Positions 1-7,793 are shown, numbered from the stretch's first letter. The stretch is 64,000 bases of DNA from Acetobacter garciniae (GCF_017377735.1 NZ_JAFVMH010000005.1:1-64000), one strand, 5' to 3'. Translations and numbers: made by a program. The notes: generated by a model not told the origin, from the sequence alone.

Positions 1-1
1 C

Positions 2-238
2 CGGGCGTTGGTGGCGAAGACCGACGACGATCGGGAAACCTTCCTGCGGCGTCGTGGGTTCTCCAAACCGGAAACCACGAAAATCATTGAGACGGTGTTG
101 AACGAGGAGGGACGCAAGCCCGAGAGCGTGTTCGATTTCGTGCAGGGGATAACAGCACTGGCGCGGACGAAGACTAACCAGGACGCACGACTGGATCTGG
201 AGGGCAGGGCACGCAAACTGATGGAGAAGGTCGGATGA
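2..238 (+). CDS. DUF932 domain protein, C-terminal part only
   Basis: The reading frame enters from the left edge, so the start lies outside the window. The visible 78 residues match the C-terminal end of the complete DUF932 protein at 61077-62279 nearly residue for residue, including the RRRGFSKPETTKIIETVL stretch and the final ARKLMEKVG. DUF932 proteins are common on alphaproteobacterial plasmids and conjugative elements next to ParB-like proteins; their biochemical role is not settled. The gene converges on the HU gene, with a symmetrical terminator between them. An internal TTG at base 8 is not a credible start because the homology continues upstream of it. Confidence 0.85.
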   Translation, partial: RALVAKTDDDRETFLRRRGFSKPETTKIIETVLNEEGRKPESVFDFVQGITALARTKTNQDARLDLEGRARKLMEKVG

Positions 239-275
239 ATGCGTCCATCATCAGAGGCCAGCGTGATGGGGAAGG

Positions 276-301
276 GGCGGCGGACAGGGTCCGCCGCCTT
301 T
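276..301. terminator. Bidirectional hairpin terminator between DUF932 and HU genes
   Basis: A perfect 10-bp stem (GGCGGCGGAC / GTCCGCCGCC) with a 3-base loop is followed by TTT on the plus strand. It sits between two convergent genes, so it can serve both. The equivalent hairpin at 62317-62342 keeps both stem arms and changes only the loop, which supports function. Confidence 0.7.
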
Positions 302-315
302 CACCTGTCGGCAGG

Positions 316-591
316 TCAGTCGTTCAGGCTGTCCTTGAGCGCCTTGGCAGGCGTGAAGGCCAGCTTGCGCGAGGCCGCGATCTGGATGGTCGCACCCGTG
401 GCCGGGTTGCGGCCTTCGCGGGCGGCGACCTCTTTGACCTTGAACTTGCCGAAGTTCGGCAGGGTGATTTCGTCACCCGCTTTGGCAGCAGCGGTCATGG
501 TCTCGATCAGCGCGTCCAGCACCTTGCGGGTATCGGTCCTGCTCGTGTCGGTGGTGGTGGCGATATGATCAACCAGATCGGCAATCTTCAT
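316..591 (-). CDS. HU/IHF-family DNA-binding protein
   Basis: This is a 91-residue protein, the usual HU length. It starts MKIADLVDHIA, has the GDEITLPNFGKFKV core near residues 39-52 and the arm motif REGRNPATGATI near residues 58-69, where the RNPATG signature sits. HU-type dimers bend DNA and help replication, recombination and nucleoid packing. The gene is divergent from the Toprim gene; the 92-bp spacer is nearly identical in the second copy (62633-62724). The paralogue at 62357-62632 differs at only a few positions. As an element-borne HU it may act at the element's own origin or att site, but that is inference. Confidence 0.95.
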   Translation of the reverse strand: MKIADLVDHIATTTDTSRTDTRKVLDALIETMTAAAKAGDEITLPNFGKFKVKEVAAREGRNPATGATIQIAASRKLAFTPAKALKDSLND

Positions 592-683
592 GGGACTATC
601 CTTCGTTATCTGTCGGGCCGAAACCCGCTGCTCCTGCCGTTACGGGGGAATTATGGCGTCTTCAAGCCTGCAGGGAGGGTGCA

Positions 684-1763
684 ATGACAGACATGCCGCC
701 ATGGGATGCTGGTGATCTGGCCCGCAGGCTGGGCGAAAACGCCGAGGCGGTGTGCCGTCATTACCTCTCTGCTGGCCGACGGCACGGCAATTACTGGCTT
801 GTCGGCGACGTTCATAACACGCCGGGACGGTCGCTCTATGTCCGCCTGCATGGTGGACCGGACGGACGTGGCCGTGCGGGCAAATGGACGGATGGCGCGA
901 CCGGGCAGCATGGCGATCTGCTTGACATCATCCGCGAAAGTTTCGGGCTGCTCGATTTTCGTGATGTTGCCGACGAGGCACGTCGTTTCCTCAGCCTGCC
1001 GCAACCGGCACCACGACCGGCCCCTGATCGCGGCCGTTCCCATGCGTTCAGCCGCGATATTTCGGGGCAGGCATCTGGCACCGCAGACGCCGCACGTCGG
1101 CTTTGGGCCATGTCCCGTCCGATCGTCGGCACGCTGGCGGAAACCTGGCTGCGGCATCGTGACCTGACGCGCCTGTCATCCCTGTCATCCCTGCGTTTTC
1201 ATCCTGACTGCTATTATCGCGCCGATACCGACAGCCCGACCGAGACCTGGCCCGCGCTGATTGCCGCCGTCACCGACCTCGACGGCACTGTGACCGGGGT
1301 GCATCGCACCTGGCTGGCGCGCGACGGACGCGGTAAGGCGCCTGTCGAAATGCCGCGTCGGGCGATGGGCGACCTGCTTGGCAATGCCGTGCGCTTTGGC
1401 ACGGTGTCTGACGTAATGGCGGCAGGCGAGGGCATCGAGACGGTGCTGTCGCTCCATGAGGTCATGCCCGATCTGCCGCTGGCCGCCTGCCTGTCCTCGG
1501 CGCATCTCGCCGCCATGGCGTTTCCGGCCACGCTGCGCCGCCTCTACGTGCTGCGTGATGACGACCTGGCCGGGGATCATGCAGTAGCGACCTTGATGGC
1601 CCGGACGCAGGAAGCCGGGATCGAATGCCTCGTGCTGTCACCGCGTCTGGCGGATTTTAACGATGATCTCCGCTACCTCGGGCGTAGCGCTATGCGGGCG
1701 ATCCTGCATCCCCAGCTTGCCCCGCAGGACGTGGTGCGGTTTCTGCAACCCGTTGCGCACTGA
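684..1763 (+). CDS. Toprim-domain (DUF7146-type) primase-like protein
   Basis: A 359-residue protein. The N-terminal part (about 1-115) resembles the region found before Toprim domains in plasmid primase-like proteins, with a YWLVGDVHN patch and a KWTDGATGQHGDLLDII stretch. The C-terminal half holds a Toprim fold: AAGEGIETVLSL near 247-258 supplies the conserved acidic residue, and YVLRDDDLAGDHA near 287-299 supplies the DxD-type motif. Proteins of this type are annotated as Toprim or virulence-associated E/DNA primase-like on alphaproteobacterial elements. No zinc finger and no helicase domain are visible, so full primase activity is not shown. ATG is preceded by GGGAGGG. The second copy is at 62725-63804. 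Confidence 0.85.
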   Translation: MTDMPPWDAGDLARRLGENAEAVCRHYLSAGRRHGNYWLVGDVHNTPGRSLYVRLHGGPDGRGRAGKWTDGATGQHGDLLDIIRESFGLLDFRDVADEARRFLSLPQPAPRPAPDRGRSHAFSRDISGQASGTADAARRLWAMSRPIVGTLAETWLRHRDLTRLSSLSSLRFHPDCYYRADTDSPTETWPALIAAVTDLDGTVTGVHRTWLARDGRGKAPVEMPRRAMGDLLGNAVRFGTVSDVMAAGEGIETVLSLHEVMPDLPLAACLSSAHLAAMAFPATLRRLYVLRDDDLAGDHAVATLMARTQEAGIECLVLSPRLADFNDDLRYLGRSAMRAILHPQLAPQDVVRFLQPVAH

Positions 1764-1896
1764 GGCGGGCCGGGAAGGGGGTGTGAGATCCGTCTTCTTT
1801 CCCGTGTGGCGCGGGGCTGTCCTGTTTCCGGATGGGGCGCGCCCGCAGCCTTTCTGGAAGGGGAGCGGGCGTCAGCCAGGCCGGCCCTACAATGGC

Positions 1897-1966
1897 GGAG
1901 CCGGCTATTTTCCGCCGCGCGGGACTGCGTCCGCGCTTTGCATCGCGAAGCAAAATAGCCGGCTCC
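1897..1966 (+). promoter_or_regulatory. Inverted-repeat leader A upstream of the DUF2493 gene
   Basis: Perfect 15-bp arms (GGAGCCGGCTATTTT at 1897-1911 and its complement at 1952-1966) flank a 40-base loop. It lies in the 321-bp gap between the Toprim and DUF2493 genes, 118 bp before the DUF2493 start. The right arm is followed by CCTGCCATCCTCCACTGCG (1966-1984), which recurs with two changes after inverted repeat B (4498-4516). The 73 bases from 1890 to 1962 are identical to the last 73 bases of the window, making this non-coding segment better conserved than the genes beside it. It could be an RNA leader, an attenuator or a protein-binding site; no known riboswitch is recognised. Confidence 0.6.
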
Positions 1967-2084
1967 CTGCCATCCTCCACTGCGTTCCGGCCGCGCGCTG
2001 CGCGGTTCCGGCCCGGCCTTCGTCTGCCGCTATCCGCCCCCGGAAAGGCCGCGAGGGGCGCGGCCAGAACCGGAGGACAGACCC

Positions 2085-3020
2085 ATGACCCGCACACCGG
2101 ACGATTTTGAACCCGCACACGCCACCTCTTCCACCGCCCACGTGCTGGCCGAACTCCAGCTTTACGGCCACCGTCCCTTCGAGGATGAGCCGGACGCGAG
2201 GCCGTTGCCCGACGCCAGCCAGATCGAGGGCGCGGTCGCCGATATCTTCGACGCGCTGTCCGCCACGCTGACCGACACGCGGCTGGAACCCGATCTCGAA
2301 CCGCTGCTCTGGTCCACGGTCAACGTCTTCCATCGCATGGTCGGGCAGGTGGAGCGTGATCTTGACCGCAACGAGCAGGCGCAGAAACGCAGCCAGCAGG
2401 AACAGGATGGCAGTGATATCCGCTCGGTGGAACTGGAACGCCTCATTGCCGAGGGGCTGACTTTGCTGGAGCGACGCAACGCTTACGAGATCTTCCGCGA
2501 CCTCGCCTGCGACCAGTTCGAACGCCTGACCCTATCGCCCTGGCGGCCACGTTCCGGCTCGCTGGTCAGCCGCAGCACCCTGACGGCCTCCATGATCGAC
2601 AGCCGTGATTTCCTCAACGCTCGCCGCAAGGCCGAAACCGAACTGCTCGTGCCGGCCGGCCCCAAGATCGCGGTCACGGGCGGCCCTGATTACGAGGACC
2701 ACCATCTGATCTGGAACCGTCTCGACAAGGTGCGCGAGAAGCATCCCGACATGGTGCTGTTGCATGGCGGTTCACCCAAGGGGGCGGAATTCATTGCCTC
2801 CCGCTGGGCCGATCATCGTGATGTCGCGCAGATTGCCTTCAAACCTGACTGGAACCGGCATGGCAAGGCCGCCCCGTTCCGGCGCAACGACGCTCTGCTG
2901 AAAGTCCTGCCCATCGGCGTCATGGTGTTCCCCGGATCGGGCATTCAGGACAATCTGGCCGACAAGGCCAAGCAGATGGGCATTCCGGTCTGGAGGTTCC
3001 ACAGGGAGGCTGGCGCGTGA
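2085..3020 (+). CDS. DUF2493 (YspA/SLOG-like) domain protein
   Basis: A 311-residue protein with a clear GGAGG Shine-Dalgarno site. Residues about 1-185 are helical and charged. From about 190 to the end there is a SLOG-type Rossmann domain: KIAVTGGPDYEDHHLIW near 194-210, then LLHGGSPKGAEFIASRWA and a late GVMVFPGSG turn, the pattern of nucleotide- or ligand-sensing SLOG/YspA proteins (DUF2493). Such proteins are standard members of alphaproteobacterial trb-type elements, between the HU/Toprim module and DUF736. Their ligand is unknown. The start at ATG 2085 is supported by the site GAACCGGAGGACAG. Confidence 0.85.
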   Translation: MTRTPDDFEPAHATSSTAHVLAELQLYGHRPFEDEPDARPLPDASQIEGAVADIFDALSATLTDTRLEPDLEPLLWSTVNVFHRMVGQVERDLDRNEQAQKRSQQEQDGSDIRSVELERLIAEGLTLLERRNAYEIFRDLACDQFERLTLSPWRPRSGSLVSRSTLTASMIDSRDFLNARRKAETELLVPAGPKIAVTGGPDYEDHHLIWNRLDKVREKHPDMVLLHGGSPKGAEFIASRWADHRDVAQIAFKPDWNRHGKAAPFRRNDALLKVLPIGVMVFPGSGIQDNLADKAKQMGIPVWRFHREAGA

Positions 3021-3033
3021 GCGTTTATTCAAA

Positions 3034-3855
3034 CTATTTTGATTGAGAGGGATGAATGATCAATCCACGTAAATTTGTGTCGTCCGGTTGCAGAAATTGA
3101 TATGCAGTATGTTTGGCGTTTATTGCTGGAATGACGCCGCGCCAAAAGAACAACACCTGTTGTCCAACGTAGTCGGCCAAGTTGTTTAGACAAGGGTTTC
3201 TAATAGGCACATCAAAGCGCAATGGCAAACTTTCGCCATTGAACAAAAACCGTTTTATGGACGACAAAAAGTAATAATGTTTGCCCCGAGAGACTGTGGC
3301 GTCTCCGTAGATGATATGATTTTCACAGTCCAGAATATTTATATCGTTTTGTAAATATCGTATATATGTAAATGCAGATTTGTAATTCCATTGATGGTCG
3401 TTAATAGTCAGAGAATGAGCTTCCCGCTCGGTTTCGGGTATCTTGAACCATGTGTCGACAATTTTCGACATCGTAGCAGGATAAAGTGGGCGAGATGCTT
3501 TTGCCGTACGGGACAATGCGATTAATTGTTCTTTTGAAGGAGGTATTCGCCGTTGTGGGCGTGGTGGCATACCGAGACAGTTCGGTATTGGGGTCGGAGG
3601 TAATATACTAGGTTTCGGTTTGGCTTCCCCGGGTTGAAGAGGATCAGAGTGACTTTCCGCTTCGTTAGGGCATCCAGTTACATGTCCCTCCTCCGCATAG
3701 AAAAACGTATTCTTGATTGTCTTTGGGTAAACTCTGACAAGGCAATGCTCGTCCGGACAAAAGCAACTGAGGCGTCTGTCTTTTTCTGCATAAGAGACAT
3801 GTATTTTACTCTGGGTTTCCCAACAGAGTGCCTCCACCATCAACTCTTTCCGCAC
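3034..3855 (-). CDS. Hypothetical protein, cysteine-containing N-terminus (CoiA-like?)
   Basis: A 273-residue protein, convergent with DUF2493, in a segment visibly richer in A and T than its neighbours, which suggests a later insertion. The N-terminal 65 residues carry CFCPDEHCLV and GCPNEAE with alternating aromatic residues. This recalls the zinc-binding N-terminus of CoiA-like proteins, but the match is weak. The middle is proline-rich (about 75-110) and the rest is a globular region with no motif I can name. The GTG start has an AGGAAAG site; an ATG five codons downstream has a GGAAAGAG site and is equally possible. Function unknown. Confidence 0.6.
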   Translation of the reverse strand: MRKELMVEALCWETQSKIHVSYAEKDRRLSCFCPDEHCLVRVYPKTIKNTFFYAEEGHVTGCPNEAESHSDPLQPGEAKPKPSILPPTPIPNCLGMPPRPQRRIPPSKEQLIALSRTAKASRPLYPATMSKIVDTWFKIPETEREAHSLTINDHQWNYKSAFTYIRYLQNDINILDCENHIIYGDATVSRGKHYYFLSSIKRFLFNGESLPLRFDVPIRNPCLNNLADYVGQQVLFFWRGVIPAINAKHTAYQFLQPDDTNLRGLIIHPSQSK

Positions 3856-4614
3856 GGTCTTTCCTATCCTGACTGTGACGCGAATTATAGTATATTACTT
3901 ATTACTGCGTGTGGTTGATAGGTTCAGTTGGATTTTAACCACGACCTGACAGGATAGTGTATTTGGGGTGCGCACTCTACTCGCACCCCGGAAGGCCCCG
4001 CCCAGAGAGATCGGGGGCGGAGTGTGACCTCTTTCACCGTTCTCGCTGCGGGGACGATGGATGAGGGAGGCGATGGCTCCCTTCCTCGTCGGTGAACCGG
4101 TCGAAACAGCAGCGGCGAAAGAAGGATCGTCCAGCGGGCAACTGGCTGGCCAGCCTTCGTTGGAACGATGGGGCCATAGGATGCGGCCCGAACCGTTCGC
4201 AGTAGAGACGCGGCAGTCGGGGCAGGTATCAGGCCGCAGCCCGCGCCATCAGCATGGAAGACGGTCGCACCGGTCGAGCGCGATATTCTCCTATGTCGCA
4301 CGTTCCCCACCTGTCGGACCGGTCATGCCGGCATCCTATCTTCTGGGGCTGTCGGGTCCGCACACCATGGCCTCTGTCGGATGGCTGATCTAGCCGAAGA
4401 CCGGCTGCGCCTCGATCGGCTGGCCGCAACGGCGTTCCGGAACTTTCTTCCCCTGCCGGCTGCGCCGTCATTCCTCGCGAGCCAAGAAAGTTCTGGTCCT
4501 GCCGTCCTCCGCTGCGCTGCGGCCCTGAAGGGTGCTCTGCCGCTCGCCTCCGGCTGGTCGATCGCCATCGAGGCCACGGTGGTCGCGGCCCGATAACAGC
4601 ATGGAGATACGACA
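3856..4614. other. 759-bp gap without a convincing gene
   Basis: The first 90 bases are AT-rich and probably hold the promoter of the leftward hypothetical gene. From about 3960 onward the DNA is GC-rich. Open frames exist on both strands, but none has a recognisable domain or a good ribosome-binding site. The right end carries inverted repeat B in front of DUF736. Confidence 0.4.
4437..4496 (+). promoter_or_regulatory. Inverted-repeat leader B upstream of DUF736
   Basis: Arms of 13 bp, CCGGAACTTTCTT (4437-4449) and AAGAAAGTTCTGG (4484-4496), pair with a single G-U wobble around a 34-base loop. The arm sequence differs from inverted repeat A, but the layout is the same: A/T-rich inner stem, GC-rich loop, 118 bp before a start codon. 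It is followed by CCTGCCGTCCTCCGCTGCG, 17 of 19 bases like the segment after repeat A. A shared leader architecture is likely; the mechanism is unknown. Confidence 0.5.
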
Positions 4615-4938
4615 ATGGCTAACATCGGTTCCTTCAAGAAGGTGGGCGAGGGCTTTGAAGGCGAAATCGTCACCCTGGCCCTGCAGGCCCGCAATGTCCG
4701 CCTGGTGGCCGAGACCAACCGCGCCAACGACAACGCCCCCAACTACCGCGTCTATCTCGGGCGCGTGGAACTGGGCGCCGCATGGACCCGCCGCTCCAGC
4801 GAAGGCCGCACCTATCTGAGCCTGAAGCTGGACGATCCTTCTTTCGCCGCCCCGATCTTCGCCAACCTGTTCACCGACGAGGAAGGCGAGGGCTACTCCC
4901 TCATCTGGACCCGGCCGCGCAGCCGGAACGGGGACTGA
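4615..4938 (+). CDS. DUF736 family protein
   Basis: A 107-residue protein starting MANIGSFKKVGEGFEGEI, the hallmark of the DUF736 family. It has NAPNYRVYLGRVELGAAW in the middle and an LSLKLDDPSF stretch near residue 70. These small beta-rich proteins are found almost only on alphaproteobacterial plasmids and conjugative elements; their function is unknown. A weaker paralogue lies at 9121-9462 within the transfer cluster. A strong hairpin terminator follows immediately, so this gene is probably a single-gene transcript with a long structured leader. Confidence 0.9.
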   Translation: MANIGSFKKVGEGFEGEIVTLALQARNVRLVAETNRANDNAPNYRVYLGRVELGAAWTRRSSEGRTYLSLKLDDPSFAAPIFANLFTDEEGEGYSLIWTRPRSRNGD

Positions 4939-4953
4939 ACCTCCCACGACCAA

Positions 4954-4978
4954 CCCCGCCCGGTCTCTCCGGGCGGGG
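4954..4978 (+). terminator. Terminator after DUF736
   Basis: A perfect 10-bp stem (CCCCGCCCGG / CCGGGCGGGG) with loop TCTCT begins 15 bases after the stop codon and is followed by CCTTCCGGGTTTT. The T-run is short and delayed, so termination may be partial. Confidence 0.65.
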
Positions 4979-5129
4979 CCTTCCGGGTTTTCTGGCGGGC
5001 TCTTTCAGGGCGCGGGCGATCGTGCTGGTCGCCCGACGTGAGACGCAGGAGGAACATGAGGCTTTCCCTCAGCCTTCCCATTGTACCATGCGCGAGGGCG
5101 CACCGCGTCAAGGACGCGCGGTGCCCCCA

Positions 5130-5170
5130 ATTTTGCCCGACGCACCCGTGCCGGGCGCGCCAGACAAAAT
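5130..5170 (+). promoter_or_regulatory. Degenerate inverted-repeat leader C upstream of the small ORF
   Basis: ATTTTG (5130-5135) and CAAAAT (5165-5170) face each other across a GC-rich loop, with further imperfect pairing outside the core. The position, about 110 bp upstream of the 45-codon gene, and the following CGGCTCCCCC match the layout of leaders A and B. Base pairing is much weaker, so this is tentative. Confidence 0.3.
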
Positions 5171-5277
5171 CGGCTCCCCCACGCGCCGGCGAGCCGGTCG
5201 CCTGCGGCGCTCCCTGACCCGGTCCGCCCCGGCATGAGCCGTCCGTCCTGTCTTCGAGAAACGAAAGGAGCAGGACG

Positions 5278-5415
5278 ATGACCACGCGACACGACCATAT
5301 CCAGATGCTGCGCGCCGAACTGACCAGCTTTCACCTCAGCCGTCGCGAGCGCCGACAGATCGAGCACGAACTCAAAGAGGCGCTTGCCCGACGCGATGCC
5401 GAGCCCCCCGCCTGA
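5278..5415 (+). CDS. Small hypothetical protein (45 aa)
   Basis: ATG is preceded by AAAGGAG at good spacing. The product starts MTTRHDHIQMLRAELTSF, then runs through SRRERRQIEHELKEAL to a short charged tail. It is one amphipathic, charged helical segment or a helical hairpin. Small ORFs of this kind often follow DUF736 in alphaproteobacterial elements. No function can be assigned; it may be a small regulator or protein-interaction module. The strong ribosome-binding site and long leader make it more credible than the larger overlapping frames around it. Confidence 0.6.
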   Translation: MTTRHDHIQMLRAELTSFHLSRRERRQIEHELKEALARRDAEPPA

Positions 5416-5734
5416 CGGGGGACTTCCGGTTTGCAGGGCAGACTTATCGGTCAGTTGGAACAGGCAGGATCATGAGACATCACGACCCTGTCAGAATGCG
5501 CTGGTGTGGCATGGCACCGACCTCTCTGGCGATACGGCCTCTTTCAGCCCCGAACTCCCTTTTTCGTCGCGATAACTATAGCCATCATCCAAGCCCCCAT
5601 GCCCGGAAGGCAGCGTTAGGCGTCATTTCCGTTACGGTTATGTATCGTGATGGTCATGCACTGCCTTTCTCACGGTATCTCCCTCCGTCTCTCGCCAGAC
5701 CGGTAATTCTGGCCACAGATGGGAGGAGTCCGTC

Positions 5735-6545
5735 ATGGTCGAGCACCTGGAATGGCACGATCCACGCTTCCGCGAGCATCTGCGTCTGCTCAATGGTCCC
5801 GGACTGGCACAGGAACTGCTGCGGCATATCCCTGCTTATGTGACCGGATACCACCATCTTCGCCAGCACCTCGATACACTTACGGACCTTCGGGTACGCT
5901 ATGAACTGGCGGGCGATTTCGCTCACCACTGGGGGTTATCCTGTTCCGGCTGATCCGGATATTCCCGCATGGATCAAGCCTGCATTATGGAGCCCTGAAG
6001 TCTATCCGGGTGTGACAATTCTTGTCGAAGCCCCTGAAGACTTTCACGTTCGCACGATCCCCGCGCGCTTTATTCACGGGGCATCCCCGATGGAACAGCA
6101 GCCCGGTATCCTTGTCGTTGTCATCTCGCCCGATGATGGTGCCCATCATCTGCAGATACAGGGATGGGCGGCGTCTGCCCGTCCTGCAGCACTCATCCCT
6201 CTGGACGGCGCTGAGGAAATCCGTATTGCAGAACTGCGACGTTTTCTGAAACGTCTCACCGGTGCATCTGTTCCCGGCCTGCCACGCTCGCTCTCGCTCC
6301 GGCCCTACCATGTCTGGCGGATGGCCGATGTCATCTGCGCATATGCCGGGCGTATGGCCGGGGCCTCGCAGCGTGAGATCGGCCGGGTTCTGGATCCGTC
6401 CGTCCGCACCATGAATGCCCGGCAGTGGGATACATCGTCCCAGCGTGCGCGTGTCGGACGCCTGCTGAAGCGGGCTACACGTCTCGCTGACCGACGCGAA
6501 TATGTCTCCCTCCTGCGACCGGGCCGTTTCCGTCTGCGCGTGTGA
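5735..6545 (+). pseudogene. DUF6499/DUF2285 gene split by a frameshift
   Basis: Residues of an N-terminal DUF6499-like domain (MVEHLEWHDPRF to LAGDFAHHWG) are read in one frame up to about 5936. The continuation YPVPADPDIPAW and the whole DUF2285 domain (about 6010-6545, ending GRFRLRV) lie in another frame. Family members carry both parts in one chain. Losing one G from the GGGGG run at 5931-5935 would join them as HHWGYPVPADPD. The start ATG 5735 has a GGGAGGAG site. The C-terminal half keeps the family features (HVWRMADVICAYAGRMAGASQREIGRVL, then SLLRPGRFRL), so decay is recent or the shift is a sequencing error or programmed. DUF2285 proteins are thought to be DNA-binding regulators of element transfer genes. 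Confidence 0.7.
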
Positions 6546-6672
6546 TTTTGACGAATCCTGCTTTCGCGACAGGACCGTACGCGCCAAAGGAACGGTCGTT
6601 TTTCGCACGTCTCCCGCACGACAATTATTGCCGAAGCTCCGCGTGGTTACGCCCGAACAGACGGAGGCCGAC

Positions 6673-6948
6673 ATGACGATCTCACCTCCGCGTCAGGACA
6701 GTTTCCTGCGCGAGCAGCTTCTCACCACGCCACAGGCAGCCCACAAACTCAACATCTCGCCACGCACGCTGGAGCGCTACCGCTGTCGTGGCAGCGGCCC
6801 GATCTTTCGCAAGATGGGCGGGCGCGTGCTCTATCACGTCGATGATATCCGCGTGTGGGTCGAGAATGTGGCCTGCCGCTCCACGTCCGAGACGGCCTAC
6901 GAGGTCGCCCGCATGCTTGGCAGCCGCAAGCACGGGAGGGGGCCATGA
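6673..6948 (+). CDS. Helix-turn-helix (MerR/excisionase-like) DNA-binding protein
   Basis: A 91-residue protein with the domain LLTTPQAAHKLNISPRTLERYRCRGSGPIFRKMGGRVLYHVDDIRVWVE at about residues 17-65. This is the helix_turn_helix_17 pattern seen in excisionases and plasmid regulators. The upstream frame is open further, but ATG 6673 follows a GGAGGCCG site and begins the homologous part. Its stop overlaps the RepA start by 4 bp (ATGA), so the two are co-translated. In related elements this protein is adjacent to RepA and probably regulates replication or excision. Confidence 0.85.
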   Translation: MTISPPRQDSFLREQLLTTPQAAHKLNISPRTLERYRCRGSGPIFRKMGGRVLYHVDDIRVWVENVACRSTSETAYEVARMLGSRKHGRGP

Positions 6949-7748
6949 TATCCCTTCCCGTATCGCGACCTATCACGCCATGTCTGCTGATCGACCTCAT
7001 GTCGTGGCCATTCTTCAGTCTCAGCAAGTCGCCGCGGCACGTGCCGGTCAGCTTTCGCATGGGCCACGTCATCATGCACGTAGCCGGACGCGATGATACG
7101 CCCATGGCGACGATATGGGATGCGGATATCCTGATCTGGGCCGTTTCGACCCTTGTTGCCGCCCGGCGGCGGGGACAGCCTCTGTCGCCGCACGTCCGGG
7201 GCAGCATGCGCGACGTCCTGCGTTTTCTCGACCGGGGCGAGACGTCCGCCCGTTACGCGCGGCTGCGGGCGGGACTGGAACGGCTTGCTGATACCCGTGT
7301 CACGACATCCCTGCGTCAGACCCGGGAAGGTGCGCTGGGGTTTTCGTGGATTGTCGCCTGGCAGGAACGACGGGGCGAACTTGATCTCATTCTCCCGCAA
7401 TGGCTGTGCGATGCGGTCGGTCGCCGGGCGGTCCTCGACCTTGATCCGCGTTATTTCGCGCTGACCGGTGGCTTTGAACGCTGGCTCTACCTTCTCGTGC
7501 GGCGGCATGCCGGTCGCCAGAAAGAGGGCTGGGCCTTTGATCTGCCGCACCTGCACGAGAAATCGGCCTCGCGTTCGCCCTATCCCCGCTTCGTCTTTGA
7601 GATCCGTCGCCTCGTCACGGCAGACAGCCTGCCGGGCTATCGGCTGCGGCTGGAGGCGCCGTCGGGGGACGTTCCGGTGCTTCATTTCATGCCTGCTTCC
7701 GAAACTTATCCACATGGAATTGTGGATAACCATGTGGAGGACTCGTGA
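6945..7748 (+). CDS. Replication initiator protein A (RepA, pfam10134 type)
   Basis: A 267-residue protein. FSLSKSPRHVPVSF near residues 22-35, then TPMATIWDADILIWAVSTLV and the FERWLYLLVRRHAG core near 177-190 match the replication initiator A family of alphaproteobacterial and Tn4371-like elements. It binds iterons near the origin and recruits the host replisome. The ATG start overlaps the upstream HTH stop; a longer frame exists but lies inside that gene. Two iteron-like repeats follow the stop within 10-45 bp. A RepA on an element with an integrase suggests plasmid-like replication after excision. Confidence 0.85.
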   Translation: MISLPVSRPITPCLLIDLMSWPFFSLSKSPRHVPVSFRMGHVIMHVAGRDDTPMATIWDADILIWAVSTLVAARRRGQPLSPHVRGSMRDVLRFLDRGETSARYARLRAGLERLADTRVTTSLRQTREGALGFSWIVAWQERRGELDLILPQWLCDAVGRRAVLDLDPRYFALTGGFERWLYLLVRRHAGRQKEGWAFDLPHLHEKSASRSPYPRFVFEIRRLVTADSLPGYRLRLEAPSGDVPVLHFMPASETYPHGIVDNHVEDS

Positions 7749-7755
7749 TGCCATT

Positions 7756-7793
7756 CGGCCTATCAGGAATCGATTTCCCGGCCTATCGGGAAT
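7756..7793 (+). repeat. Two iteron-like direct repeats behind repA (candidate origin)
   Basis: CGGCCTATCAGGAAT (7756-7770) and CGGCCTATCGGGAAT (7779-7793) differ at one base and are spaced 23 bp start to start, about two helical turns. An AT-rich tract follows (7815-7880) with AGTACT twice flanking TATTATAACTATT. An iteron array plus AT-rich unwinding element next to repA is the expected origin layout. Only two repeats are visible, so this is a candidate. Confidence 0.45.

Larger units (their letters stand above)
1..1962. repeat. Long diverged direct repeat, copy 1
   Basis: This segment (3' end of a DUF932 gene, HU gene, Toprim gene and the leader behind it) recurs at 62042-64000. The offset is 62,041 bp from the first base to the Toprim stop, so there is no net insertion or deletion in about 1.8 kb, then it shifts to 62,038 bp in the non-coding part. 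By eye the coding parts are roughly 85-90% identical, while the last 73 bases are identical. The copies are too different to be an assembly overlap. They look like homologous backbone modules of two related elements. The repeat continues beyond both window edges. Confidence 0.9.

Noticed and set aside
1..1962. Assembly overlap of a circular contig explaining the end repeat
   Set aside because: The two copies differ at many, mostly synonymous, positions over 1.8 kb, so they are real paralogous modules.
3924..4310. 128-codon frame on the minus strand in the gap before DUF736
   Set aside because: No recognised domain, arginine/proline-rich composition typical of chance frames in GC-rich DNA, and no Shine-Dalgarno site.
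7756..7793. CRISPR-like repeats
   Set aside because: Only two short imperfect copies with an 8-base gap and no cas genes; iterons next to repA fit better. No CRISPR array was seen anywhere in the window.
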